Source: Pseudomonadota bacterium (GTDB lineage Bacteria > Pseudomonadota > Gammaproteobacteria > Steroidobacterales > Steroidobacteraceae). From it: DNA of 64,000 bases. The notes beneath the pieces are model-generated. The model was not told the origin of the DNA. It saw only the letters and a program-made list of their open reading frames with translations, and made no database searches. Location of the stretch: the NCBI GenBank assembly GCA_021822385.1, contig JAKARC010000005.1, positions 1 through 64,000 on the forward strand, given 5' to 3'. Positions 53,253 through 60,016 of the stretch are shown here, one piece after another. Within the stretch, counting starts at the first letter, position 1, and every line of letters begins with the position of its first letter. Both the position numbers and the translations under genes were made by a program.

Positions 53253-54710
53253 TCACCGCCCTCCAATCAGCTGCGCGGCGGCCCGATACCAATGGGCGAG
53301 ATACGGCGGAATATACAATCCCAACACGAGCACGATCGCCAGATGCACGAACACCGGCAACAGCGCCGGCTGATGCGGCAGCCGGCGCCCGCTGCTCTCC
53401 CCGAACACCATGGGCTGAACCTTGGAGAAGATGGCTGAAAACGCCACGGCGAGTGCCGCGAGCAGGATCGGCGTTGCCCACGGTTGCACACGCATTGCGG
53501 TGGTCAGGATCAGAAACTCGCTGGTGAACACCCCGAACGGCGGCACCCCGACGATGGCGAGCGAACCGAGCATCAAGCCCCACCCCACCGTCGGGGAGAG
53601 CGTGATGAGTCCGCGGATATGCTCCATGACCTGAGTGCCCGCCTTCTGTGTGGCATGACCGGCGGAGAAGAAAATCGAGGACTTGGTCAACGAATGCACC
53701 GTCATATGCAGCAATGCAGCGAAGTTCGCAATGGGGCCGCCCATCCCGAATGCGAACGTCGCGAGCCCCATGTGCTCGATCGACGAGTAGGCGAACAGGC
53801 GCTTGATGTCCCGTTGCCGCCACAGCAGCAACGCCGCCACCACCACGGAGGCGAGTCCGAAGCCCATCAGCAACCATGACGGCAGCCGCGAGTGCAGCGA
53901 CCCTTCCACGAGCACCTTGCTGCGCACCACTGCATAGAGCGCCACGTTCAGGAGCAGACCCGAGAGCACCGCCGAGATCGGTGTCGGGCCCTCCGCATGC
54001 GCATCGGGCAGCCAGCTATGCAACGGTACCAGACCGACCTTGGTGCCATATCCGACCAACATGAACACGAACGCGAGCGCAAGCACCTTCGGCTCGAGCC
54101 GACCCTTCACTGCATCGAGGTGTGTCCACAGCAGCGCCGTGACGCCTTGCGCGCCGAGGACCTTCTCGGCGGCCACGTACAGCAGGATCGTTCCAAACAG
54201 CGCCTGGGCGATGCCGACGCCGCACAGGATGAAGTATTTCCAGCCGGCCTCGAGGCTCCCGGGTGTGCGATAGAGCGTCACCAGCAGCACGGTCGAAAGG
54301 GTCGCACCCTCCATCGCCACCCACAACAGTCCCATGTTGTTGGTGGTGAGTGCGAGCAGCATGGTGAACATGAACAGCTGATACATGCTGTGATAGAGCC
54401 GCAGGCGTCCCGGCGTGAGCCGGCCGTGCGCAAGCTCGACGCGCATATAAGGCCGCGAGAACAGAGCGGTGGTCAGGCCGACGAACGCGGTCAGCCCCAC
54501 CAGAAAGACGTTGAACGGATCGATGAAGAACTGCTGCTCGCCGAGCAGCAGATCGCCGTGACGGATCACGTGCACGATGAGCGCGCAGGCGGCGGCGAAA
54601 GTGCCGAAGCTGAACAGCGCGTTGATCTCCGGCGCGCGGCGGCTTGCGCCCGCTCCCGCGAGGAACGCGGCACCGAGCAACGGCAGCAGCAGCAACAGCA
54701 GCAGATCCAT
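53253..54710 (-). CDS. hyfF: Ehr/Hyf-type antiporter-like membrane subunit (HyfF-like)
   Basis: 485 residues, about 13-14 membrane helices of the NuoL/M/N (Mrp antiporter) fold. LVGYGTKVGLVPLHSWLPDAHAEGP carries the channel lysine and the conserved proline/histidine of this fold, and LFAYSSIEHMGLATFAFG and HSLTKSSIFFSAGH hold further channel lysines. ATG 54710 is 1 bp after the hyfE stop; the track start 54809 is too early. Proton or sodium translocation is the expected role. Confidence 0.9.
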   Translation of the reverse strand: MDLLLLLLLPLLGAAFLAGAGASRRAPEINALFSFGTFAAACALIVHVIRHGDLLLGEQQFFIDPFNVFLVGLTAFVGLTTALFSRPYMRVELAHGRLTPGRLRLYHSMYQLFMFTMLLALTTNNMGLLWVAMEGATLSTVLLVTLYRTPGSLEAGWKYFILCGVGIAQALFGTILLYVAAEKVLGAQGVTALLWTHLDAVKGRLEPKVLALAFVFMLVGYGTKVGLVPLHSWLPDAHAEGPTPISAVLSGLLLNVALYAVVRSKVLVEGSLHSRLPSWLLMGFGLASVVVAALLLWRQRDIKRLFAYSSIEHMGLATFAFGMGGPIANFAALLHMTVHSLTKSSIFFSAGHATQKAGTQVMEHIRGLITLSPTVGWGLMLGSLAIVGVPPFGVFTSEFLILTTAMRVQPWATPILLAALAVAFSAIFSKVQPMVFGESSGRRLPHQPALLPVFVHLAIVLVLGLYIPPYLAHWYRAAAQLIGGR

Positions 54711-54711
54711 G

Positions 54712-55374
54712 TCAGTCGTGTTCCTTGAGCGACTCGAGGTGATGCAGGTCCAGGCTGTCGAATTGCTCGCGGATCTGAAAGAAGAACACCCCGAGCACGA
54801 GCACGGCAATCAGCACATCGAGCGCCACGCCAAGCTCCACCACCATCGGCATGCCGTAGCTCGCGCTCATCGCACCGAAAAACACCCCGTTTTCCATCGA
54901 CAGAAAGCCCACCACCTGCGCTACCGCCTTGCGGCGCGTGATCATCATCAGGAACGCGAGCAGCACCACGCTGATCGCAATACCGATGGCACTGCGCGTG
55001 CTGGTGCTGGCGAGACGCGTGATCGGTTGCGCGAGCGCAAAGGCGAACACCACGATCAACAGCCCGACGAGCATCGTCCCGGTAACGTTCAACCGTGGCT
55101 CGCTATCGCGGTAGATGTCCAAGCGGCGCAGCAGCCGGCGCAGCAGCCACGGCAGGAACGTCACCTTCAGCACGATGGTCAACGCTGCCGACAAGTACAG
55201 ATGGCGTTCGCCGGTGCGCCACGCGAGCAACAGCGTCGCCGCCGTAAGCACCGCGCCCTGCACCGCATAGAGGTTCACCAGCGTGACGATGCGCCGCTGC
55301 GAGAGCATGGCGAACGACAGCAGCAGCAGGAGCGCTGCGCACATATCCAACAGTTGCTGTCCCCATGGGAGCAT
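54712..55374 (-). CDS. hyfE: Ehr/Hyf-type membrane subunit (HyfE-like, NuoK-containing)
   Basis: 220 residues with about seven membrane helices. The C-terminal third resembles NuoK/MnhC (VVGFLSMENGVFFGAMSASYGMPM with the conserved membrane Glu). The ORF track extends it to 56421, but that frame is antisense-like shadow in hyfC; ATG 55374 (MLPWGQQLLDM) gives the normal HyfE length. Starts 14 bp after hyfC ends. Confidence 0.88.
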   Translation of the reverse strand: MLPWGQQLLDMCAALLLLLSFAMLSQRRIVTLVNLYAVQGAVLTAATLLLAWRTGERHLYLSAALTIVLKVTFLPWLLRRLLRRLDIYRDSEPRLNVTGTMLVGLLIVVFAFALAQPITRLASTSTRSAIGIAISVVLLAFLMMITRRKAVAQVVGFLSMENGVFFGAMSASYGMPMVVELGVALDVLIAVLVLGVFFFQIREQFDSLDLHHLESLKEHD

Positions 55375-55388
55375 GGTGTGGGTATGCC

Positions 55389-56339
55389 TCAGGTACCGAG
55401 TAGTACCTGCACCAGCAGCGCGAGCACCGCGAACAGAAATGCGCTGGCGAGAAACTCCGGAATGCGCAGCACGCGCAGCTTGGCCGAGACCGTCTCGATC
55501 AATGCGAGCCCCGCGCCCGCGGTGGCGAGCTTGACCGCAAGCGCCGGAATCGCCACCAACAGCCCGAGCGGCCCGATATGCCCCTCGGCGACGCCCCAGG
55601 GCAGGAACAACGCGAAGCCGATGCACACGTAATTGAAGAGCTTCAACGCTGCGGCCCACTCCATCAGCGCCAGATGACGCGCCGAGTACTCCAGGAGCGT
55701 CGCCTCGTGAATCATGGTCAGCTCGAGGTGCGTGGCCGGATTGTCGACGGGAATCCGTCCGTTCTCCGCCAGGAGCACCAGGACGAACGCGACCGCGCTG
55801 AAGGCGAGGCTCGGGCTGAGACCCACCCGTCCGGAGAGCAGATGCTCGGTGATGGCCGGCAAGGCGGTGCTGGCCGAGATCATGGAGGCGACGAAGATCA
55901 CCATCAGCAGCGCCGGCTCGGCGAGAAAACCCACCATCATCTCCCGGCGAGCGCCCAGGGTACCGAAGGCAGTGCCGACATCCATGGCCGCGAGCGCGAG
56001 GAACACCCGTGCCGTGACGAACAGTCCGACCAGTGCGATCGCGTCGGCCGACACCACCAGCGGCAGACGGGTGCCCATCGAGGGGATGATGCCGGCGGCC
56101 AGCACCATCGCGCCGAACACGACGTAGGGGGCCAGGCGAAACAGCGGCGAGGCATTCTCGGCAAGCACGGCCTCTTTGTGGAAGAGCTTGTGCAGGTTGC
56201 GGTACGGCAGCCACAGACTCGGCGCACGGCGGTTCTGCAGCCAGGCGCGGCATTGATTCACCCACCCGAGCAGCACCGGTGCCGCCGCCACCGCCATCAA
56301 CACTTCGAGTCCCTGCGTGATCCAGTCGCCGAGCGTCAT
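55389..56339 (-). CDS. hyfC: Ehr/Hyf-type NuoH-like membrane subunit (HyfC/HycD)
   Basis: 316 residues, eight or so membrane helices of the NuoH/HycD family that joins the redox arm to the ion-pumping arm. NLHKLFHKEAVLAENASPLFRLAPYVVF and the acidic loop LLAENGRIPVDNPATHLELTMIHEATLLEYSAR are diagnostic. ATG 56339 overlaps the hyfB stop by 4 bp. The track ORF starting at 57119 is antisense-like extension. Confidence 0.92.
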   Translation of the reverse strand: MTLGDWITQGLEVLMAVAAAPVLLGWVNQCRAWLQNRRAPSLWLPYRNLHKLFHKEAVLAENASPLFRLAPYVVFGAMVLAAGIIPSMGTRLPLVVSADAIALVGLFVTARVFLALAAMDVGTAFGTLGARREMMVGFLAEPALLMVIFVASMISASTALPAITEHLLSGRVGLSPSLAFSAVAFVLVLLAENGRIPVDNPATHLELTMIHEATLLEYSARHLALMEWAAALKLFNYVCIGFALFLPWGVAEGHIGPLGLLVAIPALAVKLATAGAGLALIETVSAKLRVLRIPEFLASAFLFAVLALLVQVLLGT

Positions 56340-58351
56340 CGGAACAGCGCCACCGCGAGCAGCACGAGCAGCGTCGCGAAGCTGTAGAACAAATACACCG
56401 AGATGCGGCCCTGCTGCACACGGCTGGCGAGGTCGGCGAGCCGCTGCACGGCGCGCGCGAGGGGCTCGTAGAGCATGCTCCAGATGCGCTCGCGGATCTC
56501 GATGTGGTAGCGCGGCGCGCGGTCCTCGGGTGCGGGCAGCTGCCGCTCGATCGCGAAGAACGGCTGAAACAGATGCCGGATCGGCTGGCCGAACCCCTCG
56601 GCGGTATCCTGCATCCGGGATGTGAGCGCGCCGAAACCGCAGTCCCAGGCGGGACTGCGGCGCACCCGCTGGCGGTAGGTCAGACGAACGGCCAACATCG
56701 CGATCCCGACCACGGCGCCGATCGCGGTCAGGAACACCAGCGGCCCGTAGGAAACCGCTCGACCGGGCACGGGCGCAAGCAGCCACCACACCGAGACCGC
56801 CTGCGGCACCGCGGCGCCGAGCAACTGCTGTGTCACCGCCCCGAGTGCGTGCACCACCTGCAGCGGAAACAGGCCGAGCAGCACACAACCGAGGGCGAGC
56901 CAGGCGAGTCCGATCCGCTCCAACACCCCGCAATCGTGCGCCCGAGCGAGCGTGGCTTCGCGCGCGCGCCCGAGGAAGATCACGCCGAAGAATTTCACCA
57001 TGACGTAGCCGGCGAGGGCCACCCCGAGCGCCACGAGCGCCGCGCCCATCGGCAACAGCAGGTTCACGGGCGCGTGCGGCAGACGGTCGGCGAAGAGGAA
57101 CGACTGCAGCAGCAACCACTCAGACACGAAGCCGTTGAGCGGTGGCAGCCCGGCGATGGCGAGCACGCCGATCAGCGTCAGCCACGCCACCCAGGGCATG
57201 CGGTGGATCAGCCCACCCAGGCGACCAAGATTGCGCTCGCCGGTGGCGTGCAGAACCGAGCCGGTGCCGAGAAACAGCAGGCTCTTCATGAACGCGTGGT
57301 TCATACATTGATAGAGCGTCGCCACCAGCGCGAGCGCCGCCACCACCGGCATACCGGCGCCGTCGAAGAGAATCGTCAGGCCGATGCCGGTGAAGACGAT
57401 GCCCATATTCTCGATCGAGGAGTAGGCGAGCAGGCGCTTCATATCGGTCTGCACCGCCGCAAACAGCACACCGTAGACGATCGTGAGGAGCCCGAGCGCA
57501 AGCGGCACGAGCCCCCACCACCACGCCGGATGGCCGAGCAGATCGAGCGTCACCCGCAACACCCCGTACACGGCGGTCTTCAGCATGACACCGCTCATGA
57601 GCGCAGAGACCGGCGAGGGCGCGGCCGGGTGCGCCTCCGGCAACCAGATGTGCAGCGGCACGAGGCCGGCCTTCATGCCGAAGCCGAACAGGGCGAGCAG
57701 GAATGCCGCCGCGGCCCAGCCCGGCGTCAGGTGCGCCGCGCGCATGGCATGGAACGTGAACAGCCAGCTGCCGCCCTGCATCACGCCAAAGGCGAGCAGG
57801 ATCGCGAGCGCGCCGATGTGCGCCATTACCAGATAGATGAATCCGGCGCGACGGATCTCGGGAATGCGATGCTGAGAGACGACGAGGAAATAGGAGCTGA
57901 GCGCCATCACTTCCCAGGCGACGAGGAAGCTGTAGGCATCATCGGCGAGCAGCAACAGGGCCATGCTGGCCAGGAACAGGTGATACTGCAGGCACATCAG
58001 CCCCGGGAGGGTGCCCTCGCCGGGGCGGAAGTAGCCGCCGGCGAACACCGAGATGCCGGCCGAGGAGGCCCCGAGCAGCACCAGGAACACGCTCGAGAGC
58101 GGATCGAGCCGCAGGTGCATCGGCAGGTTCGGCAGCCCCACCGGCAGGATCAGCCGTTCCGTGCCGCCGCCGAGCAGACTCACGGCGCCGAGCACCGCCA
58201 GGGCCAGTCCCAGCGCCGCGCCGAGCGTAAACAGAATGTTGCCTGCCCAGCGCACACTGCCCGGGCGCAACAAACCCGCCAATCCAATCACGCCCCAGCC
58301 GCACAGCAGCGCAAGGCAGCCAATCAGAAGCGTGGGATTTGGGAAGCTCAC
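56336..58351 (-). CDS. hyfB: Ehr/Hyf-type antiporter-like membrane subunit (HyfB-like)
   Basis: 671 residues, GTG start, first gene of the operon. NuoL/Mrp fold with FGFGMKAGLVPLHIWLPEAHPAAP, KRLLAYSSIENMGIVF and NHAFMKSLLFLGTGSVLHATGERNLG, plus the extra C-terminal helices typical of HyfB. The six-gene set HyfB-C-E-F-G-I is the same composition as M. tuberculosis Rv0082-Rv0087. HyfD, the ferredoxin-type HyfA/HyfH subunits, a formate dehydrogenase and hyp maturation genes are all absent here. Confidence 0.92.
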   Translation of the reverse strand: MSFPNPTLLIGCLALLCGWGVIGLAGLLRPGSVRWAGNILFTLGAALGLALAVLGAVSLLGGGTERLILPVGLPNLPMHLRLDPLSSVFLVLLGASSAGISVFAGGYFRPGEGTLPGLMCLQYHLFLASMALLLLADDAYSFLVAWEVMALSSYFLVVSQHRIPEIRRAGFIYLVMAHIGALAILLAFGVMQGGSWLFTFHAMRAAHLTPGWAAAAFLLALFGFGMKAGLVPLHIWLPEAHPAAPSPVSALMSGVMLKTAVYGVLRVTLDLLGHPAWWWGLVPLALGLLTIVYGVLFAAVQTDMKRLLAYSSIENMGIVFTGIGLTILFDGAGMPVVAALALVATLYQCMNHAFMKSLLFLGTGSVLHATGERNLGRLGGLIHRMPWVAWLTLIGVLAIAGLPPLNGFVSEWLLLQSFLFADRLPHAPVNLLLPMGAALVALGVALAGYVMVKFFGVIFLGRAREATLARAHDCGVLERIGLAWLALGCVLLGLFPLQVVHALGAVTQQLLGAAVPQAVSVWWLLAPVPGRAVSYGPLVFLTAIGAVVGIAMLAVRLTYRQRVRRSPAWDCGFGALTSRMQDTAEGFGQPIRHLFQPFFAIERQLPAPEDRAPRYHIEIRERIWSMLYEPLARAVQRLADLASRVQQGRISVYLFYSFATLLVLLAVALFR

Positions 58352-58416
58352 GGTGCGCTACTCGGTGCTTTCTATTATCATGGTATTTACATCAGATGTG
58401 AAGAGGATTCCACCTC
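58352..58416. promoter_or_regulatory. Divergent hyfB / ribbon-helix-helix promoter with dyad
   Basis: For the hyf operon, the reverse strand shows TTCACA (58402-58397) and GATAAT (58379-58374) separated by 17 bp, close to the sigma70 consensus. The inverted repeat ACATC-A-GATGT (58389-58399) overlaps the -35 and spacer, a position suited to repression. The adjacent RHH gene is the natural candidate for the binding protein. Confidence 0.6.
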
Positions 58417-58632
58417 ATGCCCCTGGAAGCCCGAACCGCACGCCTGACCGTCCTCATCGACCCGCGCAAGAAGGCCGTCTTCGAGCGCTTGTGCGCCGAG
58501 GAAGACACGACCCCGTCGCAGGTCGTGCGGCGCCTGATCCGTTCGTACATCGAAACCCGGCTGGGCCGCCCGTGGCAGCCCGAGGACGAGCCGCTACCGG
58601 CGCAACGCAACCGCAGTTCGAAGCAGCGGTGA
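58417..58632 (+). CDS. Ribbon-helix-helix (CopG-type) DNA-binding protein
   Basis: 71 residues. RLTVLIDPRKKAVFERLCAEEDTTPSQVVRRLIRSYIETRL is a beta strand plus two helices of the RHH fold, as in CopG-type repressors and antitoxins, but no toxin is adjacent on its own transcript. It diverges from the hyf operon. The last ~10 residues (PAQRNRSSKQR) are antisense of the conserved rlmKL C-terminus, a relic of the duplication described under the repeats. Confidence 0.78.
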   Translation: MPLEARTARLTVLIDPRKKAVFERLCAEEDTTPSQVVRRLIRSYIETRLGRPWQPEDEPLPAQRNRSSKQR

Positions 58633-58650
58633 ATGTGCGGATTGCGCGCG
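58444..58650 (+). repeat. 207-bp direct repeat, copy A (contains RHH gene 3' part)
   Basis: Aligns without gaps to 59810-60016 (offset 1366 bp), with scattered substitutions. It covers most of the RHH coding region and 18 bp beyond its stop (ATGTGCGGATTGCGCGCG). The end of the repeat is antisense of the rlmKL 3' end, although here rlmKL is 1.3 kb away. Confidence 0.9.
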
Positions 58651-58815
58651 CCAGCGCGGCTGGATAGATCCACGCCACACGACGAGCATGCCATCTAGAA
58701 GGCTGTGCTCACTTATCCGGGCGATTGGCCGCAGCGCCTGCGGCGAACGCGGGGCAGACCGCCTTTGGCCGGTTTGAACCCGCCGCGCCGGTTCCGAGAC
58801 GACGCTCATGTCTTC

Positions 58816-58844
58816 TTGACGCTGGGTATAACCATAGTTATACC
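58816..58844 (+). promoter_or_regulatory. Toxin-antitoxin promoter with perfect 20-bp palindrome
   Basis: TTGACG (58816-58821) and TATACC (58839-58844) are 17 bp apart and form a good promoter. The -10 is embedded in GGTATAAC-CATA-GTTATACC (58825-58844), a perfect dyad seven bases before the antitoxin start. This is the usual arrangement for autorepression by an RHH antitoxin. Confidence 0.75.
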
Positions 58845-58850
58845 AAGGTC

Positions 58851-59042
58851 ATGAAGACAGCGATATCGATCCCCGATGCCCTGTTCAGGGAAGCGGAGGT
58901 TCTCGCGAAAAAGCGCGGCATCTCGCGCAGCGAGCTGTACGCCACCGCAATTGCAGATTACGTCAAGGATGAAAGGTTCTTAGGGATACGAGAGCAGCTC
59001 GATGCCCGTATATGGGACGGAGCCGAAGGCGTCGGCGCTTGA
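58851..59042 (+). CDS. RHH antitoxin (MazE/CopG-like)
   Basis: 63 residues: MKTAISIPDALFREAEVLAKKRGISRSELYATAIADYV is an RHH DNA-binding fold, followed by an acidic tail (REQLDARIWDGAEGVG) that would wrap the toxin. The track start 58725 is too early; ATG 58851 follows the palindromic promoter directly, so the mRNA leader is very short or absent. It pairs with the MazF-type toxin 55 bp downstream. Confidence 0.85.
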   Translation: MKTAISIPDALFREAEVLAKKRGISRSELYATAIADYVKDERFLGIREQLDARIWDGAEGVGA

Positions 59043-59097
59043 CCCTGAGCTTGCAACGATGCAGGCGCGGTCATTCCCAAGCGATAAGTGGTAAGGC

Positions 59098-59436
59098 ATG
59101 CGAGGAGGCGAGCTCTGGTGGGCATCGCTTCCGGATCCGATTGGATCAGGGCCAGGATTTCGGCGACCTGTACTCATTGTCCAGTCCAATGAGTTCAATG
59201 CAAGCGCGATCGGCACGGTCATCTGTGCGGTCATAAGTTCCAACCTCCGCCTCGAGCGGGCGCCCGGCAACGTTCGGATCCGCGCACGTACGAGCGGCCT
59301 CAGCCGCGATTCGATCGTCAACGTGTCGCAGCTGATCACGGTCGACAAGCAGTTACTGGCAGAGCGAATCGGCAGGCTCGCACCGAACGTGCTGCGGGAC
59401 GTGGAATTGGGCATCAGACTCGTGCTGGCCGTGTAG
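59098..59436 (+). CDS. MazF/PemK-family endoribonuclease toxin
   Basis: 112 residues. MRGGELWWASLPDPIGSGPGFRRPVLIVQSNEFN is the SH3-like start with the RRPVLIV core of MazF, then VICAVISSNLRL and VSQLITVDKQLL, the two further conserved MazF segments. It would cleave mRNA when the antitoxin is degraded. Frame intact, so the module is probably functional. The pair lies between two direct repeats, suggesting acquisition. Confidence 0.9.
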   Translation: MRGGELWWASLPDPIGSGPGFRRPVLIVQSNEFNASAIGTVICAVISSNLRLERAPGNVRIRARTSGLSRDSIVNVSQLITVDKQLLAERIGRLAPNVLRDVELGIRLVLAV

Positions 59437-59809
59437 AGACCGTTCCGGTCGACCCGACGATCCGCAGCCCGCGGTCGCCTCTGGCAGCGGCAGCTTTGCA
59501 GAGGGCGAATGCAAGAGCCGCAAGCCGAGTCGCGGCAGAGAGTTGCTACCCAGCGCCAAGGTCATGTTCTCAGCCGCGCGGGCAGTGATCCGGGGATCTG
59601 CGGCGTGAGCGAGCGGAACTCCTGCACGCAGGCTCGTTCATGCTCATCGCCAGCAGCCATCACCAACGCCATCTGCCTGGGACTTAAAATCACGAGAGAA
59701 CAGCCCTACATTCCGTCATTCGCGGCTCGTGACGGTCCGGTCGGAACTGCAATCCACACCTTGATCAGGTGAGCACCTGCTCTCGCGCCAGTCGTTCCCA
59801 CCGAATGAC
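59437..59809. other. No gene recognised
   Basis: About 370 bases between the toxin gene and repeat copy B. The ORF 59509-59772 (plus) has no family resemblance and no ribosome binding site. Probably part of the inserted segment. Confidence 0.5.
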
Positions 59810-59998
59810 CTGCCTCTCCTGGTCGACCCACGCAAGAAGGCTGTCTTCGAGCGCGTGTGCGCTAAGGAAAGCGCGACCCCTGCGCAGGTTGTGCGGCGGC
59901 TGACCCGTTCGTATATCGAAGCCCGGCTGGGTCACCCGTGGCAGCCCGAGGACGAGCCGCCACCGGCTCAACGCAACCGCAGCTCGAAGCAGCGGTGA
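59810..59998 (+). pseudogene. 5'-truncated copy of the RHH gene
   Basis: The frame is open from about 59810 and reads LLVDPRKKAVFERVCAKE then TPAQVVRRLTRSYIEARLG to the same stop, but the N-terminal residues (MPLEARTARL) and a start codon are missing; the ATG at 59805 is out of frame. The last 31 bases overlap rlmKL on the opposite strand. Confidence 0.75.
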
Positions 59999-60016
59999 AT
60001 GTGCGGATTGCGCGCG
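59810..60016 (+). repeat. 207-bp direct repeat, copy B (overlaps rlmKL 3' end)
   Basis: Second copy of the repeat at 58444-58650, ungapped. Its last ~50 bp are also the antisense of the rlmKL C-terminus (NPHIHRCFELRLR), so this copy sits at the original location and copy A carries a displaced fragment of rlmKL. Confidence 0.9.

Noticed and set aside
51205-58351. Hydrogenase-4 / formate hydrogenlyase
   Set aside because: The large subunit lacks every NiFe cysteine and no formate dehydrogenase, ferredoxin subunit or maturation gene is present, so an Ehr-type complex is the better call.
56504-58447. 647-aa plus-strand ORF
   Set aside because: Antisense of hyfB, same His/Arg/Gln/Glu-rich shadow composition as above.
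58741-58800. tRNA-like GGTTTGAACCC segment
   Set aside because: Resembles a T-arm only by a few bases; no acceptor stem, D-arm or anticodon arm can be folded around it.
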